From Agriotes lineatus (taxonomy: Eukaryota > Arthropoda > Insecta > Coleoptera > Elateridae), in contig CALNHX010000287.1 of NCBI GenBank assembly GCA_940337035.1, positions 124,001-188,000 of the forward strand: DNA of 64,000 bases. Direction: 5' to 3'. How positions within the stretch are numbered: the first letter of the stretch is position 1; each line of letters opens with the position of its first letter. Of this stretch, positions 54,757 to 64,000 are shown piece after piece. The notes beneath the pieces are model-generated. The model made no database searches. It saw only the letters and a list, made by a program, of their open reading frames with translations, and was not told where the DNA came from. A program made the translations under genes and the position numbers.

Positions 54757-57128
54757 TGTTAGGGAAGATAGACGGTCGGCCTTACCTTTTGGCGAAAGTT
54801 ATATTTGATGTTTTGCCGGCTGGTAACTATCGGCCTAATTGGGCTAGCTCGCCGCGAGGGTCGCAGGGTTCCATCTATGCTGAAAAAGTATAAAAAAAAA
54901 ATAGGGCGCCAGGTCCACGACTCAAGTTCTAATCCTTATGCCGGACCGTACATAAGGTCAGGACAATTTCCAGCAGCACAAAGAAAACAATCAAATCAAC
55001 CACCAAAGAAAATATCACAGCTTTATTTCAAAGAGTTTGGTGCGTACTATAGTGCAAGGCTAACATAAACTAAATACAAATATCACAGCAGGCAATATTT
55101 TTACCAACCTCAAAGAACACACAGTATGCGACATGCAATAGTAAATGTATATACAAATTCAAATATAAGTATTGGGCAAATAGTAGCCCACGAGCAGCAA
55201 TGACTATGAACTAACACATTAAAACATTGTGCGGTTACAACGGAGCGTAGCGAGTATTAAGTTTAAAAAGAAAATAAATTGATCAAGCGCGAGTCGCGGA
55301 GCGAGTTTAAAATTTTGCGTATACCGGCTCAGAGCAATACAAGACCACCTCGGCTAACGTTTTAACCCCGAAGGTTAGCCCTAAATGACGCTATATCTAT
55401 ATTCAAAATTTTCTAAAGGGCGGAATCAGCGTGCGCTTGCGTGGCCACACATGAACGACGGTGTCCATATTAAAAATGCATTAAGTGTACTTATGTATAT
55501 TTATATGCTAAAGAAAGCAAAGGCTTGGATTTGCCCCTTACTCGGTTAACGGAGATCTACAATAACCACAACGCTCCCGAAGTCGGCTTACGAGACACGC
55601 TACTGAAGTGTGCCTAACTTCGCGTCGAAGGTTTGACATGAAAATATTAACTATTGTTTTGGTGATGAAGACAGCGAAACTTTAAGGCGTCCGAACTGTG
55701 TTATGCAAGCTGGTGAGTAAACGCGACGTCCAGAAAGGACACACGTGAAGCTCAAAGCTACAAGTTCTACTCTATAAATTTTTCAGATAACGCAGAGGTC
55801 AATAAGGCTAGGAGACCCGAAGGCACAAACGGAGCAATACACAGGTAAATCTTACGACCTTAATTTAGCAAGTAGCAGAGGGTAACCGCATGTCATTGCG
55901 CGGCGGCCCTAACATTTAATTACACAAATTCCAAATATTACTAAACTAACGATGCACGAAGCCTACTATCGTACAATCCGATGCTGAATAAAATCTCACA
56001 TGTCCGGAGTGCTAACGGCATGAAACAGTATGATTCAATTATAAGTTACAACAGGCGCAATGCATATTATCTACAATAACGTCTTGCCTGCAGGAAAGTT
56101 CACCAGAACCTAATCTCTTCGTTCGCTCCCCTGGGGTTGGACGTAGCTAGAGAGAAGCAACGATGGCGGCTGCAGCTGCGGGGTGCAGTGCCAGCTATGG
56201 AGGTTGCAAGATGACTTGCAGGTGAGTGTAAAGCAGTTGCTCAAACTTCAGCGTGGCCCACGAGAGTTGAAAAATTCGCAGGCGATGCGACTATCTTAGG
56301 GGCCCAGTGCATCGAACTGGATTCGAGCAGGGTGCAGTCGAACGGGGTAGGTCTACTCCAGACAGGAAGGATTTCCAGCAGATGGGGAGTGTTTTAACTC
56401 CCGCCAGGAATTTTTGGCTAAAAACGCACAGAACCCAACTGTATTCCCGATTAAGAAGAAACTGACCTAGTCTTACCTCCAGCTGGGGGTCGAGCCGAAA
56501 GAAGCGTGCTAAAGTGGGCGTCCAGGAGATCCGCCAAAAGCGAAGGAATGCAAGTAAGTAGCTATCTAATCATTACGAACATCCACGATAACGCAGAAAT
56601 GCTTCCAGATCCCTCAAACAATCTATTCGAAGAGGCGAGCCCTACCAAAGGGCTATGAAGCACTTAGCTGCAGAGGAACACCTACTAGCACGACAGTTTA
56701 GCTTGAAAAGAAAGCCGAAAAATTCAAAAACCCAGCCCACAGGTCATCTGATAACCAAAAATTTGGGCCAGAAGAAGCCAAAAAAACCAGTCAGGCAAGT
56801 TTGACTGCAGGAAAAGATAACATTGCTCTAGCAACAAATGGAATAGTTAAAAACAATTTGTATCACCGGTTGCCTAGCGGCCATACCCAAATATTTGTAA
56901 AAATATAGCAAGAATAAACCTAATTTGCAAAATATAAGTAATTAAACGAGGGGTTGCTTACGAAACTGCATGATAATTATAGGAGAGTAATTAAAAATAA
57001 GTTATAGCCAATTATACCCAGTTTAAAGCATGCAAACATTGACAAAAGCCAACCATAAATATTCAAGTTCAGAAATTCAGCTAGCAGAAGTTCAATACTA
57101 CGGGGGGCACTCCAAAAGTATCGTAACA
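54757..57128 (-). repeat. 3' LTR of element 2 (2372 bp)
   Basis: Plus-strand ends TGTTAGGG and TCGTAACA (TG...CA). In element orientation it begins TGTTACGATACTTTTGGAG. An AATAAA on the minus strand at 55022-55027 may be the polyadenylation signal. Very long for a gypsy-type LTR. The right copy shares it from 62721. Confidence 0.88.
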
Positions 57129-57145
57129 AATCCTCCCCCAACAAA
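57129..57145 (-). promoter_or_regulatory. Polypurine tract of element 2
   Basis: In element orientation TTGTTGGGGGAGGATT abuts the LTR start TGTTACG. It is the expected plus-strand primer site. Confidence 0.75.
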
Positions 57146-57791
57146 AGGGAGGGTAAATCACCCCAGATTTACCCGACCATACAAATGCCAACAAAAGAAA
57201 TCGCCCTAAGAGACAACAAAAAAAACGATGCCTGCCGGAAGGAAACAAAGGGAAGGAACAAAGGATCTAAAGAAGTAGACAAGAAGAGAGGATGTAAGAG
57301 TTCAAGCACATCATCGAAGACAACTAGACACCAACCTCTTCCGTCGCTGCAAGATGATGTGAGCTGCGCCGGTGGAAGGGAAGGTTACGTCAGGTTGCAA
57401 CAAAGATGCACCCGAAACGCAAACACCTCGGAAAGATGCGGAGTGGGAGACAGGAAAGCGAACGACACAGAAGAAGGAAGGGAAAGGAAAACCAACCTCA
57501 ACCAAGGGTTAAGTACTTAGGCCCAGGATCGACCTACAGCACTGAAGATATCTCCAAATGACGGAAGATAGAACTGATATCCAAAATAACACGAAGTATA
57601 AAGAGAACGAGCACAGCAAAAAGAGGGAACATCCCTTTCAAACAAGAAAAAAAAATGAGACAGAGAAAAATGCGAGAAATGAAGGGACCAGATGTTTAGG
57701 TCGGGACTCCAATTCGAGAAAAAGGAAAGGTGAGTTGGGTCCCAAAGGTTCCGTCCGACGTCCCCAAACCAGCCACCCAAAAAGACGTAGA
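57146..57791 (-). other. 3' non-coding region, purine-rich on the plus strand
   Basis: About 650 bp between the pol stop and the polypurine tract. The plus strand is strikingly purine-rich. Two plus-strand frames starting with ATG are open: 57185-57520 (111 codons) and 57558-57863 (101 codons). Both are rich in Lys, Arg and Glu as expected from the base skew, with no recognisable domain. They may be accidental. Confidence 0.6.
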
Positions 57792-58598
57792 CTAAACCAA
57801 ATCATCATCATTGTCGACAGCGTTATTGAGCTTCAAGTCTTTGGCATGCCAATTCCCGCGTAAGCGACCGTCCGGATCCTTAAGTTGATAAATGAAGCGA
57901 GACAATTTCTTATGAATTATAAAGGGTCCAATGAACTTGGGTGCCAATTTAGCAGTATAGTGGTTAGCAGCATCCGATTGCGTGAAGTTTCTTCTCCAAA
58001 CGGAGTTGCCTACCTGATATTCATCAGGTCGTCTTCGCAGGTTGTAGTAGACCTTCGAACGATCGTAGGCCCTAGCAAGACGAACTTTTACTTCTTTGTA
58101 CAATCGTTGCAGCGCTTGGGCTCTTATATTGGGGTTTTCATCCCTGATGACACGAAGTTCGGGACCTTCATCTTCAGGTCTTTCTTCCGGATTCCCGTCG
58201 AGTGTAATTTCTCGGCCAAAATTCAAAAAGTAGGGGCTATGACCAGTGACATCATGCTTGGAGGTTCTTATGGCACAAGCGACTTGTTGTAAGTATTTAT
58301 CCCACTCACGTTGTTTGTCGGACACGTACGCTGTAAGCATTGTTTTCAGAACACGATTGATGCGTTCCGTTGGATTTGCCTGAGGGTGATACAACGCTGT
58401 AAACGCTATTCTGCAGCCATAGTTCCTAGCCAAGGCAGTAAATTCGCGACTCTTGAACTGGACACCATTGTCGCAGATAATTCTCTTCGGAGCGCCAAAC
58501 AATAAAAACACGTTTTCTTCAACGTGACGTACGACTGCAGCGGCCGTAGCCTTACGAAGGGGAAATACAAGAGGAAGTTTAGAGAAACAATCAGCCAC
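57792..58598 (-). pseudogene. Element 2 integrase core and C-terminus
   Basis: 268 codons that continue the polyprotein after a frame break near 58605-58620 (the polyprotein frame reads into a TAG at 58598-58600 while the integrase continues one frame over). Core Asp in IICDNGVQFKSREF and Glu in ANPTERINRVLKTML. C-terminal part has RRPDEYQVGNSVWRR and KFIGPFIIHKKLSRFIYQLK, an SH3-like end of gypsy integrases. It inserts the DNA copy; the single break makes it the only obvious defect of the element. Confidence 0.93.
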
Positions 58599-61500
58599 TA
58601 CGAGTATATACTGATATCCCGAGAAGAACGAGGTAGAGGTCCTATGAGGTCCATACAGATAACCTCCCAGGGCTTCGAGATGTTTGTGTGACCTCCCATA
58701 TGTCCAGCGGGTGGTCGTTGGTCAGGCTTAGTGCGGGAACACACCTTGCAGTTGCGAATGTAGCGCAGAACGTCCGTTCGCATCTTGGGCCAGTAGTACC
58801 TCTGAGCTATACGACCTAAGGTTTTCGAAACGCCGAGATGTCCTGAGGTAGGATCATCATGATTACGTCTAAGTACTTCTGAACGTTTGTCCTTAGGTAG
58901 AACTATCTTCCAATCTTCATTGGCCTGCATGAGTTCTGGATACGGGCTCCTAACATGTTTGTAGAGTTGCGAATTCGACTCGCGCCAAGCAGGATAGTGC
59001 TGTGGATCGTTTCGGACTTTTAGGCGCATCCGAGCATACCAGCGATCTCGAATATCGTCGTCCTCAGTGACTTCATCGACAATAGGTACGGACCTGGATA
59101 GAGCGTCAGGTACGACATTGTCTTTGCCTTTGCGATGGATAACATAGAAATTATATTGTTGTAGGCGTATGGCCCAACGCGCAATGCGTCCTATGGGGTC
59201 TTTAATATTATGCAACCACTTGAGGGCGTAGTGGTCGGTCACGACGTCGAACTTAGTTCCCTCGATGTACGGGCGAAGTTTTTCGATGGCGAAGAGTACC
59301 GCGAGACATTCACGTTCCGTTGTGCTGAACTTCCGCTCATTCTTCGTGAGCGAACGGCTTATATAGCAGACGACCTTCTCTCCCTCAGGATACGTCTGGG
59401 ACAAGACGGCTCCGAGTCCATAACCAGAGGCGTCCGTCTGAATGGTGAAGGGCCTACTGAAATCTGGGCAAGAGAGCACAGGGGCCGAGACGAGGCAGTC
59501 TTTAATGGTGTCAAATGCGGTTTGACATTCCTCAGACCAAACAAACTTCTGGTTCTTGCGAAGCAGGCGAGTCATAGGTGACACAACTGCAGAAAAGTTA
59601 GGCACAAAGCGCCGATACCACGATGCCATTCCCAATATCCTTCTAACCTCTGGTACCGTCTTGGGGTTAGGGATGTTCAAGATTGCTTCGACCTTTTCCG
59701 GGTCGACGAGTAGACCTTTGGAGTTCACGACGTACCCCAGGTACTTCAGTTCGGGCTTGCAAAAATGACATTTTTCCCGGTTCAAAGTTAGGCCGGCCTT
59801 GGCGATCCTAGATATGACTTCCTTCAAGACCTCCAGGTGTTTTTCGAAGGTAGGAGTGCAGATAATAATGTCATCCAAGTATGTGAAGGCGTAAGGTTCT
59901 AGGTCGGCACCAATAACTCGGTCGATAAGGCGTTGCCAAGTCGCCGGGGCGGTATGAAGGCCGAACGGGAGGCGACAAAATTGGTACAACCCACGATTAG
60001 GGACAGTGAAGGCAGTTAGCGGACGGCTAGCGACAGAAACCGGCACCTGAAAGTAAGCTGACTTGACATCTAACGTGGTCAGGTATTGTGCATCACGTAA
60101 CTTGTCCAAGATGTTGCTGATGTACGGAAGTGGATAGGCATCAGGTTGGCTCACCTTGTTGAGCTTCCGATAGTCTACGCAGAAGCGGTAGGAACCATCC
60201 TTCTTCTTTATCATAACGATGGGCGATGACCATGCGGATGTTGAGGGTTCCACAATGCCCTTTTCTAACATATCGTCGAGCTCTTCATTCACGTGCTTTT
60301 GCAAAGCAGGCGAGATTGGATAATAGCGCTGCTTAATTGGTTCAGCATCTGTCTTGATTACATGCTCCACTAAATGGGTGCATCCTACACCATCTCCTAT
60401 CAAAGAAAAAGCTTCGCTGATAGTCTGATCAAGCACAGCTTGTTCGTCGTTCGTGAGGTGTTCAGTTGAACGGATCGCAGCGATTTGCTCATCAGCCGAG
60501 GCTTTGGAGAAGGTCCATTCCCCATGGCGAAGATCTGGCACAAGGGCCATCCTTTTCCAGAAGTCGGTGCCCAAAATTAATGTATGTGGGAGTGAAGGAA
60601 TAACCAGGACTTCGAAAGTTCTCACGCGATCTCTCAGTACGATGGGGACGGTAAGTGTACCTATACTATGGCATTTCTCACCATTGGCGACGCTGCAGGT
60701 GGTAGATTTAGCAGAGCTTAATTTGCAGACGTCCTTCAATACTTCCCATCCTTGTCGACCTAAAATGGTACGGCTCGCGCCGGAGTCCAACAAGCCAAGT
60801 AGATCCTTGCCATAAATTGAAACACGAAGATAGGGCCTTTCATCTTTACTGGCGTGACTCAAGATGAAATCGAGCAGAATGCGATGTTCAGTAGGTAAAT
60901 CGGTCGTTGTTTGTGACTGTTTGACAATATTAGCTTCAGAGTTTTCCTTCCTAGAATTGCGAAGTGATGGGCACTGGGCCATGCGATGATCGGGCTTTCC
61001 GCAGTTCCAGCAAACACCAAAGGGTCGAGCAGCTGTAACCTCGCAGACTTGTTCTTCGGCAGAGGGACTAGGAGTGGAACTAGTTTCCTCAATGGCAGCA
61101 GCTCTAGCTCCAAAACGGGGCTTGTGATAAGCCAAGTCAGGTTCGAGGGCTTGATAAGGCGGAGGTGGATTCTTGAACCTCGAAGATCGCACCTTAGCAT
61201 CCTCAATCAGTTTGCCAAGTTGTCTAAGCTGAGCGATACTCGTTGGAGAGTAGAGAGCCAGTTGTGCCTGTAAGTATGGTTGCAAGTTCCTACGCATAAT
61301 CTCGATGCGCTCCATTTCCACAGGTACACGAGAAAGGCGACTAAAAAGGTTCTCCATGACAGCGACATAGACTGTTACGGACTCATCAGGTCCTTGGGTT
61401 CTACTACGGATCTCATCCCATAAGCTAGTTTCGTAGTCGCAAGGCAGAAAAGCGGCTTTCAAGGCGATGATCAATTCATCCCATGAACGGATAGTGTTGC

Positions 61501-62458
61501 GAATGGAACGAAACCAAATTCGAGCGTTGCCAGTGAACAATTCGATGGCAGCAGCAAAAAGTTGATCCTTGGACACGTTTCGAGCTACACGAGTTTCTTC
61601 TATCTCTTCCAGGAAGCTAGTCAAACCATTTCCTCCATCGAAGGTGATCCTCCATTTATTGATGGCTAAATAATTGGCTGAAGTGTGTCTATACGACGCA
61701 GAATGATTGACTTCTTCAGCAGCAGACGAGCGTCGATTGACGGCATCGGCAAAGGGTGGATAATCCAAGTACATGCCAGGTTGAATGGCTGAGCTAGAGG
61801 GAATAGACTGCGGGGCAGAAAACTGTGAAGTGAACAAAGGGTGACTCCACGTAACCGAATTAGCAGTAGGACGAATAGGCAAGGCAGCATCTTCCTGAGA
61901 CGTAGTGACAACAGAGCTATGGGGGCGAATATGAGTTTCCTGAGGCGAAGCTACTGAACCGTCGTCCGAGCTTGAATCACTCGGTGCAGCTGTTGTGTCG
62001 TTGCGAGCTTGGGTATCAACGTGAAGCTGAAGTTTCGCTTCCAAGGCGGCAATTAATTGTTCGCATCTATCCTTCAAGGACTCCAACCTAGAAGTAGAAT
62101 CTGGTTCTGCAGTAATACGACCTAACCGACCTTGAACATGAAGAAGGCGAGTACCTAAACGTTGTGCATCATTGTCTAAGTTCCTAGGGGTGCAACTGTC
62201 AATTTCGGCAGCTAAAATAGAGAGTTTGTCTTCGCAGATCGCAAGTTCTTCAGTAGCGTCCAGAGACACGGGAGTGAAAGTGACATTCATAAGAAGATCC
62301 ATCTTCAGACGGGCACGAAGTAATTTACGTTTGTCTTGGACGTTGCCCTGAATGGCAATGTCTCTAACTCGAAGCTCATAATCGAGCTCATCGACGAGCA
62401 AACGATTAACATCTAATTTAAATACCATCTTGCTGTTCCAACAGGACAAGATGATCAC
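58598..62458 (-). CDS. Element 2 gag-pol polyprotein (ends early in integrase)
   Basis: 1286 codons; the first ATG is about residue 11 (MVFKLDVNRLLVDELD), preceding codons come from a GTG. Gag with coiled coil (about 1-150) and a capsid-like part, one zinc knuckle CWNCGKPDHRMAQC near 480, protease LLDSGASRTILG near 555, RT FTYLDDIIICTP near 857, RNase H QTDASGYGLGAVLS near 1005, integrase finger SGHLGVSKTLGRIAQRYYWP to CKVCSRTK near 1200-1240. It runs as one frame from gag to pol, then breaks after LIGPLPRSSRD. Protein made from this would lack the integrase core. Confidence 0.95.
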   Translation of the reverse strand: MIILSCWNSKMVFKLDVNRLLVDELDYELRVRDIAIQGNVQDKRKLLRARLKMDLLMNVTFTPVSLDATEELAICEDKLSILAAEIDSCTPRNLDNDAQRLGTRLLHVQGRLGRITAEPDSTSRLESLKDRCEQLIAALEAKLQLHVDTQARNDTTAAPSDSSSDDGSVASPQETHIRPHSSVVTTSQEDAALPIRPTANSVTWSHPLFTSQFSAPQSIPSSSAIQPGMYLDYPPFADAVNRRSSAAEEVNHSASYRHTSANYLAINKWRITFDGGNGLTSFLEEIEETRVARNVSKDQLFAAAIELFTGNARIWFRSIRNTIRSWDELIIALKAAFLPCDYETSLWDEIRSRTQGPDESVTVYVAVMENLFSRLSRVPVEMERIEIMRRNLQPYLQAQLALYSPTSIAQLRQLGKLIEDAKVRSSRFKNPPPPYQALEPDLAYHKPRFGARAAAIEETSSTPSPSAEEQVCEVTAARPFGVCWNCGKPDHRMAQCPSLRNSRKENSEANIVKQSQTTTDLPTEHRILLDFILSHASKDERPYLRVSIYGKDLLGLLDSGASRTILGRQGWEVLKDVCKLSSAKSTTCSVANGEKCHSIGTLTVPIVLRDRVRTFEVLVIPSLPHTLILGTDFWKRMALVPDLRHGEWTFSKASADEQIAAIRSTEHLTNDEQAVLDQTISEAFSLIGDGVGCTHLVEHVIKTDAEPIKQRYYPISPALQKHVNEELDDMLEKGIVEPSTSAWSSPIVMIKKKDGSYRFCVDYRKLNKVSQPDAYPLPYISNILDKLRDAQYLTTLDVKSAYFQVPVSVASRPLTAFTVPNRGLYQFCRLPFGLHTAPATWQRLIDRVIGADLEPYAFTYLDDIIICTPTFEKHLEVLKEVISRIAKAGLTLNREKCHFCKPELKYLGYVVNSKGLLVDPEKVEAILNIPNPKTVPEVRRILGMASWYRRFVPNFSAVVSPMTRLLRKNQKFVWSEECQTAFDTIKDCLVSAPVLSCPDFSRPFTIQTDASGYGLGAVLSQTYPEGEKVVCYISRSLTKNERKFSTTERECLAVLFAIEKLRPYIEGTKFDVVTDHYALKWLHNIKDPIGRIARWAIRLQQYNFYVIHRKGKDNVVPDALSRSVPIVDEVTEDDDIRDRWYARMRLKVRNDPQHYPAWRESNSQLYKHVRSPYPELMQANEDWKIVLPKDKRSEVLRRNHDDPTSGHLGVSKTLGRIAQRYYWPKMRTDVLRYIRNCKVCSRTKPDQRPPAGHMGGHTNISKPWEVICMDLIGPLPRSSRDISIYS

Positions 62459-62693
62459 AAAAACTTATGTAAACTAGGCTTATAACTAACCCAAGCAAAA
62501 CCTGTAAATAGCATGCAATAAACAAACCTATAACTAGCAATAATCAATTGTAAATACCCAACAAGTATCGACAATAAATAATACCAAATGTAAATCACCT
62601 AGCCAATAATAAATTCTAACACCCTAACAATTCGATTTGCACTATAGTACCACCAAGTATCCTAATAACGACGTAGTCAAAAATCCTTTCAAG
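62459..62693 (-). other. Element 2 5' leader
   Basis: Untranslated leader between the primer site and gag. AT-rich; no further motif is recognised. Confidence 0.6.
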
Positions 62694-62711
62694 GCCCCAC
62701 GTTGGGCGCCA
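62694..62711 (-). promoter_or_regulatory. Primer binding site of element 2
   Basis: Element orientation TGGCGCCCAACGTGGGGC, a common retroelement PBS form with TGG pairing to tRNA CCA. It lies 9 nt from the LTR edge, somewhat further than usual. The tRNA is not assigned. Confidence 0.75.
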
Positions 62712-62720
62712 AAATCTTCT

Positions 62721-64000
62721 TGTTAGGGAAGATAGACGGTCGGCCTTACCTTTTGGCGAAAGTTATATTTGATGTTTTGCCGGCTGGTAACTATCGGCCT
62801 AATTGGGCTAGCTCGCCGCGAGGGTCGCAGGGTTCCATCTATGCTGAAAAAGTATTAAAAAAAAATAGGGCGCCAGGTCCACGACTCAAGTTCTAATCCT
62901 TATGCCGGACCGTACATAAGGTCAGGACAATTTCCAGCAGCACAAAGAAAACAATCAAATCAACCACCAAAGAAAATATCACAGCTTTATTTCAAAGAGT
63001 TTGGTGCGTACTATAGTGCAAGGCTAACATAAACTAAATACAAATATCACAGCAGGCAATATTTTTACCAACCTCAAAGAACACACAGTATGCGACATGC
63101 AATAGTAAATGTATATACAAATTCAAATATAAGTATTGGGCAAATAGTAGCCCACGAGCAGCAATGACTATGAACTAACACATTAAAACATTGTGCGGTT
63201 ACAACGGAGCGTAGCGAGTATTAAGTTTAAAAAGAAAATAAATTGATCAAGCGCGAGTCGCGGAGCGAGTTTAAAATTTTGCGTATACCGGCTCAGAGCA
63301 ATACAAGACCACCTCGGCTAACGTTTTAACCCCGAAGGTTAGCCCTAAATGACGCTATATCTATATTCAAAATTTTCTAAAGGGCGGAATCAGCGTGCGC
63401 TTGCGTGGCCACACATGAACGACGGTGTCCATATTAAAAATGCATTAAGTGTACTTATGTATATTTATATGCTAAAGAAAGCAAAGGCTTGGATTTGCCC
63501 CTTACTCGGTTAACGGAGATCTACAATAACCACAACGCTCCCGAAGTCGGCTTACGAGACACGCTACTGAAGTGTGCCTAACTTCGCGTCGAAGGTTTGA
63601 CATGAAAATATTAACTATTGTTTTGGTGATGAAGACAGCGAAACTTTAAGGCGTCCGAACTGTGTTATGCAAGCTGGTGAGTAAACGCGACGTCCAGAAA
63701 GGACACACGTGAAGCTCAAAGCTACAAGTTCTACTCTATAAATTTTTCAGATAACGCAGAGGTCAATAAGGCTAGGAGACCCGAAGGCACAAACGGAGCA
63801 ATACACAGGTAAATCTTACGACCTTAATTTAGCAAGTAGCAGAGGGTAACCGCATGTCATTGCGCGGCGGCCCTAACATTTAATTACACAAATTCCAAAT
63901 ATTACTAAACTAACGATGCACGAAGCCTACTATCGTACAATCCGATGCTGAATAAAATCTCACATGTCCGGAGTGCTAACGGCATGAAACAGTATGATTC
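62721..64000 (-). repeat. 5' LTR of element 2, cut by window end
   Basis: 1280 of an expected 2372 bp visible. Aligned to 54757 onward without gaps; the one difference I noticed is a/t at 54892 against 62856. Confidence 0.93.

Larger units (their letters stand above)
54757..64000 (-). mobile_element. Young Ty3/gypsy-type LTR retrotransposon 2 (right end outside window)
   Basis: LTRs start TGTTAGGGAAGATAGACGG at 54757 and 62721, offset 7964 without net gaps. I saw one substitution in the 1279 bp visible of both. The element inserted into the gypsy 1 duplicate at 'ctatgt'. The polyprotein is on the minus strand with a single frame break. The right LTR should end near 65092, beyond the window, so the target duplication cannot be checked. 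Confidence 0.93.

Noticed and set aside
59210..61273. Plus-strand frames of 70-123 codons within element 2
   Set aside because: Antisense to the polyprotein; no motifs.
1..64000. tRNA and rRNA genes
   Set aside because: I looked for tRNA-like T-arm sequence and rRNA blocks and found none I could support; small-RNA genes cannot be excluded by eye.

Overview
This window looks like repeat-dense, AT-rich intergenic DNA from an arthropod, almost certainly an insect. The evidence is the mixture of element types: mariner and pogo transposases, several hAT-type elements, two Ty3/gypsy retrotransposons, envelope-gene remnants of the insect errantivirus kind, and LINEs with insect-type endonuclease/reverse transcriptase reading frames. 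I cannot fix the order; the LINE C-terminal regions recall those of beetles, but that is weak. I see no intact host gene. The only host-derived coding piece is a two-exon fragment of thioredoxin reductase near 43.3-43.6 kb.

Layout. 1-4.6 kb: a dispersed repeat split by a 4.1-kb hAT-type element with an 8-bp target duplication. 6.2-8.7 kb: 5'-truncated LINE (minus). 9.1-11.6 kb: small inverted-repeat element, LINE tail and an internally deleted LINE (plus). 13.1-16.4 kb: a Tigger-like element with a nested foldback, then a 2.5-kb hAT-type element. 16.4-19.3 kb: non-coding DNA with many palindromes. 19.3-29.3 kb: an old long-terminal-inverted-repeat transposon carrying a PIN/XPG-like nuclease pseudogene, broken by a LINE piece and by a complete gypsy element that itself holds a hAT fragment. 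29.6-34.7 kb: degenerate LINE with RNase H. 35-39.2 kb: pogo and mariner remnants. 39.6-45.7 kb: foldback MITE, two related env fragments, a GC-rich repeat field and the thioredoxin reductase fragment. 46.1-50.3 kb: two further elements related to the nuclease family, one with 0.3-kb inverted repeats and a probable 3-bp target duplication. 50.3-54.76 kb: a segmental duplicate of 19.3-24.5 kb. 54.76 kb to the window end: a young gypsy-type element with 2.37-kb LTRs, cut by the window edge.

History. Nesting gives an order: nuclease transposon, then LINE and gypsy insertion into it, then duplication of at least 5 kb, then a hAT insertion only in the left copy and a young LTR element only in the right copy. 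The best candidate for something under-described is the family of long-TIR transposons coding a PIN/XPG-like nuclease followed by a Cys-rich tail (three members or pieces here), in which I see no DDE transposase.
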